Translations under genes and position numbers: made by a program | Source: CAYZQH01 sp050300015 | Lineage (GTDB): Bacteria; Pseudomonadota; Gammaproteobacteria; Pseudomonadales; Cellvibrionaceae | Assembly: GCA_050300015.1 (NCBI GenBank) | Contig: JBNKWZ010000032.1 | Location: 62,001-126,000 of the forward strand | Direction: 5' to 3' | DNA length: 64,000 nucleotides | Notes under the pieces: model-generated | Seen by the model: only the letters and a program-made list of their open reading frames with translations | Database searches by the model: none | Told to the model about the DNA's origin: nothing | Shown: in pieces, positions 18,452-27,585 of the stretch | Numbering within the stretch: the stretch's first letter is position 1 | How the letters are laid out: every line of letters begins with the position of its first letter

Positions 18452-19675
18452 ATGAAAAATAAAAATAGTAAGCGTTTGCTTGCTTTGTCGTCGGCGGCTT
18501 TGGCGCTGCCTGGGGTGTCTGGCGGGGCGATGGCTGCAGCCCCCACAGAGTCAGTGTTGAGCTACCGATATACCAAGTACAAGGAGCCGGATTTACGGGC
18601 GGATAAGGTGGCAAATGAACAGCCTGGTTCTTCTCCACAGGGGTCTCTTAAACGTTACGATATTGACGTTCACCAATTTTCTATTTCCGGACCCTTTAAA
18701 GACGGAAAGTTCTCTTACGCTATCAATGTCCAAGATGAAATTCTGAGTGGGGCGTCGCCGTGGAGCACTGAACTTGCAGAGAACGGAACCGTTGACGTTG
18801 TCATGAGTGGTGCGAGTATTGATGAGCATCGTACCGATGTGATTGGCAATCTTGGCTACTACTACAGCGGTGGTTCAGTTGCAGCAACGGTGGGTATGTC
18901 CACTGAAGACGACTACGAGTCCACGAGTTTCGGCTTGTCTACCGAGAAAGAGTTTCACAATAAACAAACCGTGCTTGGTGGTGGGTTTAGTGTTTCAGAA
19001 GACACCATTAACCCCGAGGATAGTGCTTTATTGTATAACCGTGTGAATCCGATTTTACCTGGAGAAAGTGCCTCTAAAGATACATTCTCCGCGTATGTGA
19101 GTGTATCGAGAGTATTGTCTCCCAGCACACAAATATTAACCGGCATCAGTTACACCAAGAAAAGTGGTTACTTACATGATGCTTACAAACGAGTGGATCA
19201 GCGGCCAGATGAGCGCTCACAATATACGTTCAACCTGTCGGCCAGGCAATATGTTAAAAACCTGAAGGCGGCGTTGCATTTGGATTATCGCTATTATGAC
19301 GATACTTGGGGTATTCAGTCCCATACCCTAACAGGCGCGATCTACAAAAATTGGGAGCGTCTGCAGGTTGTGCCTTTTGGGCGCTATTACGTGCAAAGTG
19401 AGGCAGTGTTCTATCAGCCGTACCAGCCTACTTACCCGAATAATGGTGTGCCGATTGAATACAACTATTTTGCCAATGACGCGCGTTTGTCGGACTACGG
19501 TGCAGTGAGTGGTGGTGTGAAGTTGGTGCTGAAGTACAAGCCGATTGATTGGGTATTGACGATTGAACACTATGTGGCAGATCAAGAAATAGCCCCCAGT
19601 CGCAGTGACCGCTTGGAAAACCCTGGTTTGATTGAATATACGCGTTACAACATTGGGTTAGACTATCGCTTTTAA
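18452..19675 (+). CDS. DUF3570 outer-membrane beta-barrel protein
   Basis: A 407-residue secreted protein with a Sec signal peptide (cleavage near AMAAA, about residue 27). The mature part alternates polar and aromatic residues and ends in IGLDYRF, a terminal Phe typical of outer-membrane barrels. It belongs to DUF3570, found beside DUF4266 and ApbE genes in many marine proteobacteria. Its job is unknown; a pore or docking barrel for the DUF4266 lipoprotein is an inference. The ATG at 18452 is preferred over GTG 18440 because TGGAA lies seven bases upstream. Confidence 0.85.
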   Translation: MKNKNSKRLLALSSAALALPGVSGGAMAAAPTESVLSYRYTKYKEPDLRADKVANEQPGSSPQGSLKRYDIDVHQFSISGPFKDGKFSYAINVQDEILSGASPWSTELAENGTVDVVMSGASIDEHRTDVIGNLGYYYSGGSVAATVGMSTEDDYESTSFGLSTEKEFHNKQTVLGGGFSVSEDTINPEDSALLYNRVNPILPGESASKDTFSAYVSVSRVLSPSTQILTGISYTKKSGYLHDAYKRVDQRPDERSQYTFNLSARQYVKNLKAALHLDYRYYDDTWGIQSHTLTGAIYKNWERLQVVPFGRYYVQSEAVFYQPYQPTYPNNGVPIEYNYFANDARLSDYGAVSGGVKLVLKYKPIDWVLTIEHYVADQEIAPSRSDRLENPGLIEYTRYNIGLDYRF

Positions 19676-19698
19676 ACACAAGCGAGATAGGCCCCTAC

Positions 19699-20592
19699 AT
19701 GAAGACCCATGCAGTGAATTTTCGCGCCATGGGTTCTCCGTGCTCCGTTAGATTGTATGCGGCCTCCGCAATGGAGGCCCAAATCTTGGCGGCCCCCGTC
19801 ATTGATGAAGTCGAGCGCTTAGAGCAGCGTTACAGCCGATACAGACCTTCCAGCTTTTTAAGTCAAATCAACGCAAGCGCAGGCAAACATACCATCGCAA
19901 TTGATGAAGAAACGCAGGCTCTATTGGCTTACGCGATGGCCGCCTATGAGCAAAGTGAGGGTTTATTTGACCTTACTTCAGGGGTGTTACGCACAGTGTG
20001 GGATTTTCGCGCAAAAAAAATACCGACTCAAAGCGAGGTCGATCGAGTGCTACCTTTGATTGGCATGGATAAATTGGAGATTCGAGAAGGGCGACTGTAC
20101 TTGCCGCTGGCGGGCATGGAGCTGGATTTTGGAGGCTGTGTAAAAGAGTATGCTGCAGATTCGGCCGCTAAGGTCGCGCTAGAACAGGGTATTAGCGCCG
20201 GGGTCATTGAGTTGGGCGGTGACGTGCGTATTATTGGGCCGCACCCGAATGGTGAAGCCTGGGATATGGGGATTCGAACCCCACGTCAGGCTCACAATCC
20301 CGTTCTGACTCGAGTGGGATTGAGTGAGGGTGCACTTGCCAGTAGTGGTGATTATGAGCGGTACACCGTGGTGAACGATGTACGTTATTGTCACATCCTA
20401 AACCCGAAAACAGGATGGCCCGTTACGCCACCTGCCAGCGTGTCAGTCATTGCACCGAGCTGCATCGTGGCGGGCAGTGTCTGCACCATTGCTATGTTAA
20501 TGGGGGAAGATGATTGCGTGGCCTGGTTGGAGAGTGTTGGTTTACCCTATTGTGTCGTTTGGGGTAGCGGCAAGGTTAGGAACCAATTCTAG
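19699..20592 (+). CDS. ApbE-family FAD:protein FMN transferase
   Basis: A 297-residue member of the ApbE family, which covalently attaches FMN to Thr/Ser of target proteins. Visible family segments are FRAMGSPCSVRLY, EVERLEQRYSRYRPSSFLSQIN, the flavin-binding GMELDFGGCVKEYAAD, IELGGDVRIIG and ALASSGDYERY...HILNPKTGWPV. The C-terminal metal region is AGSVCTIAMLMGE instead of the common TADALSTA-type sequence. There is no signal peptide or lipobox, unlike most ApbE proteins, so a cytoplasmic location or a different export route is implied. It is the last gene of the DUF4266-DUF3570 operon. Confidence 0.88.
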   Translation: MKTHAVNFRAMGSPCSVRLYAASAMEAQILAAPVIDEVERLEQRYSRYRPSSFLSQINASAGKHTIAIDEETQALLAYAMAAYEQSEGLFDLTSGVLRTVWDFRAKKIPTQSEVDRVLPLIGMDKLEIREGRLYLPLAGMELDFGGCVKEYAADSAAKVALEQGISAGVIELGGDVRIIGPHPNGEAWDMGIRTPRQAHNPVLTRVGLSEGALASSGDYERYTVVNDVRYCHILNPKTGWPVTPPASVSVIAPSCIVAGSVCTIAMLMGEDDCVAWLESVGLPYCVVWGSGKVRNQF

Positions 20593-20792
20593 TTACAACA
20601 TGCCCTCTTTGTGTATCTCCAAGATGAACCACTATAGATCCCCTCTCACCACCGCCAGCATGCGCTGATAGGCAGCCGTTTTCCAGCGGTTTGTCATCAG
20701 GTAACGTTTATTACCTGATACACTTGCGGCCGCAGATCAATGACACATCTGACACACCTGATACATTAATAGAAAAGAGAAAAGGAACCGCC

Positions 20793-21557
20793 TTGAATTG
20801 TCTACACTTGCTGGCCGTCAGCGCACTGTTATTTGGGGTGAGTGCATGTGCCAGCCACCCCAAGCAAGAAGAGCCGGAGGTGTCCGCTCAAGTAGTCCAT
20901 AACCCCGATCCATGGGAATCCGTCAATCGGAAAATTTTTGTTTTTAATGACAAGCTAGATGCCTGGTTATTAAAGCCTATGGCGCAGGGGTATAAATGGG
21001 TGACTCCCGGTTTTGCGCAAACGGGCGTTAGTAATTTTTTTGATAATCTAGATGAGGTTATTCATACCATCAATTACGCGTTGCAGTGGAAGTGGGCAAA
21101 AGCTGCGAATGACTCGGGGCGCTTCTTAATTAATTCTACGATTGGAATCGGGGGGTTGTTTGATGTAGCCAAACATGCGGGGCTGGAAAAAGGCGACCCG
21201 GAAAGTTTCGGTCAAACATTCAGCTATTGGGGGTTGCCGGATGGCCCCTACGTGGTGGTACCTTTTCTCGGTTCCTTTACCGTGACGGAGGCGTTGGGTA
21301 CGCCCATTGACTGGGAGCTGCATCCCATTGAAGGCATTGACGACAAAAATTGGCGGGTAGGGTTGGCCGCTTTTGACTTGTTAGAGGTTCGGGCCAGTCT
21401 GCTAGATGCAGAAAAATTGATCAGCGGTGACAAGTATATTTTTATTCGGGATGCATATCTTCAGCGTCGGGCGTACCTCGTTCAAGACGGTAAGCAAAGT
21501 GAATCTGAGCTGGATAGCTTCGGTGAAGAATTCGAGGGCTTTGGCGAAGGTTTTTAG
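20793..21557 (+). CDS. mlaA: MlaA/VacJ family outer-membrane lipoprotein
   Basis: A 254-residue lipoprotein that removes phospholipids from the outer leaflet of the outer membrane in the Mla pathway. The core DPWESVNRKIFVFND, FFDNLDEVIHTIN, GRFLINSTIGIGGLFDVA and FGQTFSYWG is unmistakable. I chose the TTG at 20793: AAAGGA lies six bases upstream, and the translation then begins with a proper lipoprotein signal (LLFGVSAC, Cys19). The open frame extends upstream to 20691, but that part is not signal-like. A 7-bp palindrome (CAGGTAA/TTACCTG, 20698-20717) lies upstream. Confidence 0.93.
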   Translation: MNCLHLLAVSALLFGVSACASHPKQEEPEVSAQVVHNPDPWESVNRKIFVFNDKLDAWLLKPMAQGYKWVTPGFAQTGVSNFFDNLDEVIHTINYALQWKWAKAANDSGRFLINSTIGIGGLFDVAKHAGLEKGDPESFGQTFSYWGLPDGPYVVVPFLGSFTVTEALGTPIDWELHPIEGIDDKNWRVGLAAFDLLEVRASLLDAEKLISGDKYIFIRDAYLQRRAYLVQDGKQSESELDSFGEEFEGFGEGF

Positions 21558-21616
21558 TGTCGCCATCGTACCTCCCGCTTAGTCGTACACTAAGCGCCTA
21601 TCGCATGATGAGGCGT

Positions 21617-21931
21617 TTACTCCAAGATCTCTAAAATTTTGAGGCCCGCATAGCAGGGTTGTGTTTGCGTATTGGGTTGCGACATGGTCCGACTGACTGA
21701 GGTGCGAGCCGTTAGCATGGGGGCAAACCCGTTGTGACCGGTAACAACAACTTCCAACTCAGTTCCCAGGGGCAAGGCTTCAGAGACAGAAATCAACATG
21801 CCGCCGCCACTGATATTATGGCATGTTCCACTCATTTTCACGCCTTCGCTAGTTTGAGCGGATATGGGTGTTTCCACTATCATGCGAATAAAGCTGCGTT
21901 TTTCTTGGTAGTCTCGACTGGCTAGATTCAT
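21617..21931 (-). CDS. PilZ domain protein
   Basis: A 104-residue stand-alone PilZ domain, a likely cyclic-di-GMP receptor. The RxxxR motif is present as RSFIR (residues 12-16), and the second motif appears as HNISGGGM (expected D/NxSxxG). It is convergent with mlaA. In Pseudomonas a small gene also lies between vacJ and rssB, so this is probably conserved synteny. The downstream target is unknown. Confidence 0.85.
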   Translation of the reverse strand: MNLASRDYQEKRSFIRMIVETPISAQTSEGVKMSGTCHNISGGGMLISVSEALPLGTELEVVVTGHNGFAPMLTARTSVSRTMSQPNTQTQPCYAGLKILEILE

Positions 21932-22385
21932 GGCATGGTACCCTCTTGCTTACGTTGTGGGAGTTCGAAGGTTCGCCCGGATGTACAGCAGGCCGAAGCG
22001 AATGAATACAACCTTTGTACTTTTATTCTTCTTGTGTACTGTTAACTCGAGTCGCCACGATAGAGGGGCGCCCGCCGCAAAATGTTTCTCCCTAACCCGC
22101 CATCGGAACGCTTTGTTTTGTCGATGTCGACCTTAAACGAAGTCAGACCCCGAAGGTGCTGTTTTGAGTTTTTAATCTGCCAATAAGTATAGCCGCGATT
22201 CTTTCATAATGCTGCTTGGCGCAGTGCGTTGATTTGAGAGCAACTGTACAACATTTGCTCGCTGCTGAATAGGTTGCGCCGTCGGAAATATGGGAGTAGT
22301 GTACGACGCAACTCAATCCTCGCGCCATCTGTTATCCGGCGCGGGAAAAGGCAACCTTGACGAGGCAACCTTTTAAGGTCACTTG
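21932..22385. other. Divergent intergenic region between pilZ gene and rssB-like gene
   Basis: About 450 bases with no recognisable gene, bearing the promoters for the leftward PilZ gene and the rightward rssB-like operon. I see no confident -35/-10 pair, operator or RNA structure. Confidence 0.4.
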
Positions 22386-23567
22386 ATGAATAACTCGGGC
22401 AAAAGGCTGTTGGTCATTGACGACGACAGTTTGGTTCGCCAAAGTATTGTGGCGTATTTAGAGGACAGTGGCTTTGACGTTCACGACGAGCCAGCGGGTG
22501 CTCGGGGGCTGGAATGGTTTAAAACTCAGGGCGTAGACCTCATTTTGACTGATTTACGTATGCCTGACATGGATGGTCTTGCCATACTCAAAGCCGCCAG
22601 AGAGCTTGATGCTGATGTCCCTGTGATTGTGATTTCGGGCATGGGAATGGTCAGTGATGTGGCGGAGGCATTACGTTTGGGTGCTACCGATTATCTCACC
22701 AAGCCGATTACTGACATGGAAGTGCTGGTACACTCCATTAATCGGTCCTTGGCGTTATACGAGCTTCGTCAAGAAAATCATCGATATCGCCAAGAACTTG
22801 AGGCCGCCAACCGCGAACTTCGTGAATCTTTACGGGTTCTAGAGCGAGACCAACAAGCGGGGCGACAAGTCCAAAACAATTTGTTACCGCCAACACCCGT
22901 TCATCTCAATCACATACAAATTGCCTACAAAATTGTACCTTCCCTGTTTTTAAGCGGTGACTTTGTGGATTACGGGGTGATGTCGAATCGACATGTGGCC
23001 TTCTACTTAACCGACGTGTCCGGCCATGGTGCGTCTTCCGCCTTTGTCACCGTATGGTTAAAGCAACTTGTGCGGCGTTTGTTTCGTGAAAATCGCGAGG
23101 TAAATGGCATTAGTCAGTTGGATATGGCGGGTTTAATGAAGGTGATCAATCAAGAAATGATGCGCTCAAAGTTTGGGTGCCACCTCACCTGTTTCGTGGG
23201 TATTTTGGACTCCCATACACATCAGCTTCGATATGTATTGGGTGGTCACCTGCCTATGCCGGTTGTGTTTGATGGTGCTGAAGCACGATTCTTGGAGGGT
23301 AAAGGCAAGCCCATCGGTATTTTCGCCGATGCACAGTGGGACGTGTACGAAACCACCTTGCCAAAGCACTTCCGCCTTATGGTTTTTTCAGATGGCATTC
23401 TGGAAATTCTCCCGGCAAAAGAGCTCGTTGAAAAGGAACGTGAACTGCTAGACTTAATTGAGAAAACCGATGCCAATATTGATATTCTATGTGAGCGTAT
23501 GGGGATAGAACAGTCACCGCCAGCACCTGACGACATTGCAATGCTGAGTCTCTCAGTCAGGGAGTGA
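22386..23567 (+). CDS. rssB: RssB-type response regulator fused to PP2C/SpoIIE phosphatase
   Basis: A 393-residue protein. The receiver domain (1-125) has the acidic pocket DDD (12-14), phospho-acceptor Asp56 (LTDLRMPDMDG) and the conserved Lys in YLTKPI. A coiled-coil linker (about 130-160) precedes a PP2C/SpoIIE-like phosphatase domain that keeps its metal-binding acids: SGDFVDY, DVSGHGASSA, FSDGILEI and DDIAML. It therefore looks catalytically competent, unlike E. coli RssB. Length matches Pseudomonas RssB, which acts with an RssC STAS protein on RpoS. ATG 22386 has AAGG seven bases upstream. The gene is followed by the STAS gene after two bases. Confidence 0.9.
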   Translation: MNNSGKRLLVIDDDSLVRQSIVAYLEDSGFDVHDEPAGARGLEWFKTQGVDLILTDLRMPDMDGLAILKAARELDADVPVIVISGMGMVSDVAEALRLGATDYLTKPITDMEVLVHSINRSLALYELRQENHRYRQELEAANRELRESLRVLERDQQAGRQVQNNLLPPTPVHLNHIQIAYKIVPSLFLSGDFVDYGVMSNRHVAFYLTDVSGHGASSAFVTVWLKQLVRRLFRENREVNGISQLDMAGLMKVINQEMMRSKFGCHLTCFVGILDSHTHQLRYVLGGHLPMPVVFDGAEARFLEGKGKPIGIFADAQWDVYETTLPKHFRLMVFSDGILEILPAKELVEKERELLDLIEKTDANIDILCERMGIEQSPPAPDDIAMLSLSVRE

Positions 23568-23569
23568 TC

Positions 23570-24058
23570 ATGAGTGACGGTCATATTTACGTTGCCGAGT
23601 ATGAAGGCGTTTACGTCATCCGCTTAGTGGGTGAAGTACGTTTGACACTTTGTGTTTCGTTTGATCAGTTTATTGAGAGTTTGTTTGCTGACGAGAGTGC
23701 ACGTGCCATCGTTTTTGACTTGCGTGAGGCGTTGACCATAGACAGTACCACCTTGGGCCTCATGGCTAAGATTTCCATCGGGTCATCAGAGCGGGGGTTT
23801 GAAAAACCTGTTGTGGTAACCAACAGCGAAAGCATGGTTAAACTGCTGGTATCAATGGGGTTTGAAGATATTTTTGTTATGACTCAGGAGTCAGAAATCC
23901 CCAGTGCTTCTGGCGAGCGTCCACTGGTAGAGCTGGTCAGCAGTGAAGACAAAGTCAAACAAACCGTATTAGAGGCCCATGAAATTCTTATGGAATTAAA
24001 CCATCCGAATAAAATGAAGTTTCACGAGTTGGTTGAAACACTACAAAATAAGCAATAA
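23570..24058 (+). CDS. rssC: STAS-domain anti-sigma factor antagonist (RssC-like)
   Basis: A 162-residue protein with a STAS domain in the first 105 residues (YVIRLVGEVRLTLC...IVFDLREALTIDSTTLGLMAKI). The phosphorylatable Ser/Thr would be in DSTTLG. A charged helical C-terminal extension (about 110-162) follows. The start ATG is five bases after GGAG and two bases after the rssB stop, so the pair is translationally coupled. The logical substrate of the upstream PP2C domain is this STAS protein when phosphorylated. The cognate kinase or anti-sigma factor is not next to it; it may be RpoS-directed as in Pseudomonas. Confidence 0.87.
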   Translation: MSDGHIYVAEYEGVYVIRLVGEVRLTLCVSFDQFIESLFADESARAIVFDLREALTIDSTTLGLMAKISIGSSERGFEKPVVVTNSESMVKLLVSMGFEDIFVMTQESEIPSASGERPLVELVSSEDKVKQTVLEAHEILMELNHPNKMKFHELVETLQNKQ

Positions 24059-24061
24059 CTG

Positions 24062-24634
24062 ATGAAAACGATTTTTCTACTCATGTTGACTTGGCTGTTG
24101 AGCGCATGCGCCACTGGTGTACGCAGCAAGGTAGCTGTATTTAGTATTCCTACCCCTGAGTTACAAGGGAGCATTAAAGTAGTCTCTCTCGATCCAGCGC
24201 TTGCTGAGACCTTGGCATTTGAGCACTATCGTCAATCATTAGCGTCGCACTTGTCGATACTCGGGCTCGAGGCCGTTACCGATGCGGCGGAATTTGAAGC
24301 TTTGCTGGGTTACCAGGTGACCGAAGTACAGCCAGAAAGCGCACCTGTAAACGGTAGCTTATGGTGGCGAAGTGGCTACCCTCGCACCTTAGGTACCAGT
24401 GTGGTGGTGGTGCATGATGGTAATACTCGACGCCAGTACCAACGCGAAGTGACCGTGGTCATCCGTCGCACGTCAACCCAAGAGCGAATTTATGAGGCCA
24501 CGGCCACAAGCTTAGGGAGTTGCGAGGCACTTGTTGTGGTGTTCGACGAAATGGTTGCCGCTATCGTCAAGACTTTTCCGCAGCCCTCAGGCAGTGTTCA
24601 AACGGTATCCGTTTCCGGTGATACCAAATGTTAA
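24062..24634 (+). CDS. Lipoprotein of unknown function (DUF4136-like)
   Basis: A 190-residue protein with a signal peptide and lipobox LLSAC (Cys16). The segment ETLAFEHYRQSLASHLSILGLEAV followed by beta-rich VVVVHDGNTRRQYQREVTVVIRRTSTQERIYEATATS resembles the DUF4136 envelope lipoproteins, at low confidence. It starts three bases after the STAS gene and so belongs to the rssB-rssC transcript. Its function is unknown. Confidence 0.75.
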   Translation: MKTIFLLMLTWLLSACATGVRSKVAVFSIPTPELQGSIKVVSLDPALAETLAFEHYRQSLASHLSILGLEAVTDAAEFEALLGYQVTEVQPESAPVNGSLWWRSGYPRTLGTSVVVVHDGNTRRQYQREVTVVIRRTSTQERIYEATATSLGSCEALVVVFDEMVAAIVKTFPQPSGSVQTVSVSGDTKC

Positions 24635-24732
24635 GGGTGTGATTCATCCCACAAATCCTCCAGTCAAGTGGCAAAAACCAATCGCTTTCTAGGCAGTGTT
24701 ACACTTGTCCCGGATACAGCGCACTACACTGG

Positions 24733-24994
24733 TACTCCTTCAAGGTAATATTGACGTATTCAGCGTCAAGCTGCTCGTGCTAGGCAAAGCGCCGTTCGCC
24801 GGGAATGTCGAGAGCCTTGCCAAGAGCGGTAACGCGGCCTGGGGCGAGCAGCTTGGCGCCCTGCGGGTCAGCCCAAAAGCCGTCCATTGATGCGTTCTTG
24901 TGCTTGACTTAGCACCACTAGGCCGTCTCACAAGCGCCTTGCACCGAACGGCTTTTGGATTGGCTGAGCAAGTCAATATCACCTTGAAGGAGTA
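24733..24994. mobile_element. 262-bp inverted-repeat-bounded element (MITE-like)
   Basis: The 23-bp ends (24733-24755 and 24972-24994) are reverse complements with one mismatch. The interior carries a second imperfect palindrome around AAAAGCCGTCC near 24870 and ACGGCTTTTGG near 24950, and no gene. It separates the rssBC-lipoprotein operon from the kinase gene. A target duplication could not be identified, so transposon origin is inferred only from the terminal repeats. Confidence 0.55.
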
Positions 24995-25070
24995 CTACAA
25001 TAAAAAGCGTACGCTCAAACCCCTATTGCAGTGGTCGGCGAGATACTATTGGACCTGAGCTCCTCGTAGA

Positions 25071-27533
25071 ATGAAAAATTTAGCAGAACGGCTGTTGAGC
25101 TTACTGAACCTGCGTACCCTCATTATTGTGGTTGCGGTTTGGGTGTGCGTGGCTTTGCCGCTGCCGGATTGGTTTGCCCGCGTACGTGACACCTTTAACC
25201 ACGCCATGTTTCGCCTGGCTATGGATTTTAGTGCATTACCTTCCTCTCAAACACATATCACTGTGGTGCACGTGTCCTCCGTTGAATACGACAGCTGGCT
25301 GGCAGATATGCCAGGTGCCGAGCGATTAGAGGGCCTGCTAGCAAAAGTTGAGCACAATCCTGAAGCTCCCTCTGTGGTGGGGCTGGTGCTAGAGCAGCCC
25401 ATTAGTTTAATCCAATCCCAGGCCGAGGCATTGCTTTCGGATATTCAGCAGGGTCGAAGAACCAAAGACCATTTGTTTGAAGAGGTGAATACCTTGCTGG
25501 GGCGGCGTGAGCGGTTGATGGCGCGGTTACAATCTGACCATGTGATCATAGGCATTGAGAGCCCGCTGTATGCCGGTGGAGAGGTGGTGAGCAGCGGTAA
25601 CGCATCCGCCTGGGTAGGCGGCATGCCACAATGGTTACAGCGTTGGCTGTGGCCGGATGTTCAGCATGTGCGGGTGGCAGAGATGGCAAACCCCGTGTTC
25701 CCCTATGCCCCGGTGCTTCGAGGTCGCGCCATCGTCTCTCCTTTGGTGGCTATGGACGAGGATCGCATCATTCCGGGTTTTGAATTGCAGTACTTACAGG
25801 CCGCGCAGTTACCCGTCACAGGTCAAGATTTCGCGTCCCCAATCATAGAGTGGCAAAACGAACGCGGGTTCTGGGTCGGTGAAAAATGGATCGAAGCTTC
25901 TGTTTTTGGTGAGGTGATCCCATTGTACGGTAGCCATTCGCATTTGCGATCCCCGTTGCGCCAGCTCAGTTTAGACGCGGCCCTATCGCAAGAGCCGCTT
26001 GGGGGCTGGATCTTTGTCGGGCGTGATGGCAGCCCAAGTATGGATGCTTTGGCGCAACGTATCGCTGCGTTGGCCGATGGGGCCCTAATTATTGAGCCGC
26101 TTTGGTGGAGCCCGGTTAAGAAGAGCGGCATTGTGTTGCTAGCGCTATTGGCCTGTTGGATGATGCCCAGGTTGTCGCGCTATTGGAAAATGACCTCCAC
26201 TGGGCTAATGATAATGTTGATAGCCCTTGCCTCTCTTTTGGCTCAGTCCCTATATCGACTCTGGCTACCTGTAGCAGAGCCTATTTTTTTCCTGGCGTTC
26301 TCCTGGGTAGTGATTCAATTGTGGCAGCGTCAGCGTCAACAGGTGGATGCGCTTAGAGGCAAGGCGCAGAGGTCTTTGCTTGATCTGGCCGATCAATTGG
26401 CAAACACGGGGTATCACGAGAAAGCACTCAATACGCTAAATGAATGTCATGCGAATGAAGAAGTGTTATTGCGCATGTACCAATTGGGTGAAACTTTTAC
26501 GGAGCAAAATGATTTAAAGGGCGCCTTAAATGCCTATGGTGCCATTCGTTCACGAAAACGTCGCTACAAAGATGTTCCGGTAAAACTCAAACAAATACAT
26601 GAGCAATTGCAAACGCAAAAAATGGTGGAGCATTCCACCGCGCACTCGGCTGCCGAGTTGGATCAAACACAAGCCCTTCCCGGTGCAGAAAAAGAAAAAG
26701 TCACGTTGGGGCGGTATGAGATTAAACGTGAGTTGGGTCGTGGTGCGAACGGGACGGTCTTTTTGGGGTTTGACCCTAATATCGCCAGGGAAGTAGCCAT
26801 CAAAACACTGCACTACCAACAATATGAGGGCGATGATTTAGGGGTAGTGAAAGAGCGCTTTTTAAAAGAAGCACGCGCGGTGGGCCGGTTGGCGCATCCG
26901 AACATTGTGCAGGTGTATGACATGGGTGAGCAAGACAACCTCGCTTTCATGACGATGGATTATGCCCGAGGTCAACCACTGAGTGATTATATTACCCACG
27001 ATACCCTCTTGCCGATTGTGGAGGTTTATCGCATTGTTTTAGCTGTGTCAGAAGCATTGCAATACGCCCACCGAGAGAACGTGGTTCACAGAGATGTGAA
27101 ACCCAGCAATGTGATTTACCAAGCCTCCCCGTTTCAGGTGCGAGTTACAGACTTTGGTATTGCTAGGTTGGTGGATCATTCTCAAACCAGTACTGGGGAG
27201 ATTATGGGTAGCCCGTTGTATATGGCGCCGGAGCAGCTCAAAGGGGAAAAGGCGACCCCTAGCTCTGATATTTTCAGCCTGGGCGTGACCTTTTATCAGT
27301 TATTAACTGGGCGACTGCCCTTTCAAGGTGAGAATATTGCAAATTTAAGTTATGCGATTATTCACACCAAGCATCCGAGTGTGCGCAGCATTCGCAAAGA
27401 ATTGCCTACCAGTGCCACACGGATAACCAACATGGCACTGCAAAAAAAAACCGCGCACCGCTTTGCTTCTGCCTTAGAGTTTTCTGAGAGTATCCGCAAA
27501 GCCTTGAAGCGAGACTTTAACGTAGACGGATGA
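25071..27533 (+). CDS. CHASE2-domain transmembrane Ser/Thr protein kinase
   Basis: An 820-residue sensor kinase. One membrane segment (about 15-33) is followed by a periplasmic CHASE2 sensory domain (about 40-345). Two to three membrane segments (about 350-415) and a helical TPR-like linker (440-520) come next, then a Hanks-type kinase domain from about 546. Kinase motifs are intact: GRGANGTVFLG, VAIKTL, HRDVKPSN (from about 673), DFGIAR (from about 694) and SPLYMAPEQ. It lies 52 bases before an FHA gene, the natural phosphothreonine reader. The stimulus and substrates are unknown. Confidence 0.92.
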   Translation: MKNLAERLLSLLNLRTLIIVVAVWVCVALPLPDWFARVRDTFNHAMFRLAMDFSALPSSQTHITVVHVSSVEYDSWLADMPGAERLEGLLAKVEHNPEAPSVVGLVLEQPISLIQSQAEALLSDIQQGRRTKDHLFEEVNTLLGRRERLMARLQSDHVIIGIESPLYAGGEVVSSGNASAWVGGMPQWLQRWLWPDVQHVRVAEMANPVFPYAPVLRGRAIVSPLVAMDEDRIIPGFELQYLQAAQLPVTGQDFASPIIEWQNERGFWVGEKWIEASVFGEVIPLYGSHSHLRSPLRQLSLDAALSQEPLGGWIFVGRDGSPSMDALAQRIAALADGALIIEPLWWSPVKKSGIVLLALLACWMMPRLSRYWKMTSTGLMIMLIALASLLAQSLYRLWLPVAEPIFFLAFSWVVIQLWQRQRQQVDALRGKAQRSLLDLADQLANTGYHEKALNTLNECHANEEVLLRMYQLGETFTEQNDLKGALNAYGAIRSRKRRYKDVPVKLKQIHEQLQTQKMVEHSTAHSAAELDQTQALPGAEKEKVTLGRYEIKRELGRGANGTVFLGFDPNIAREVAIKTLHYQQYEGDDLGVVKERFLKEARAVGRLAHPNIVQVYDMGEQDNLAFMTMDYARGQPLSDYITHDTLLPIVEVYRIVLAVSEALQYAHRENVVHRDVKPSNVIYQASPFQVRVTDFGIARLVDHSQTSTGEIMGSPLYMAPEQLKGEKATPSSDIFSLGVTFYQLLTGRLPFQGENIANLSYAIIHTKHPSVRSIRKELPTSATRITNMALQKKTAHRFASALEFSESIRKALKRDFNVDG

Positions 27534-27585
27534 ATTTTTTAGATACTTTTGACGGTCCAAAAGCTTACAACAAGAGGTAAATTTT

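Noticed and set aside
20691..20792. Longer MlaA start at TTG 20691
   Set aside because: It would bury the lipoprotein signal peptide. The TTG at 20793 has AAAGGA at correct spacing and gives a proper lipobox.
24696..24982. Open frames inside the 262-bp inverted-repeat block
   Set aside because: They are short, occur on both strands within a palindromic element and do not resemble a transposase.
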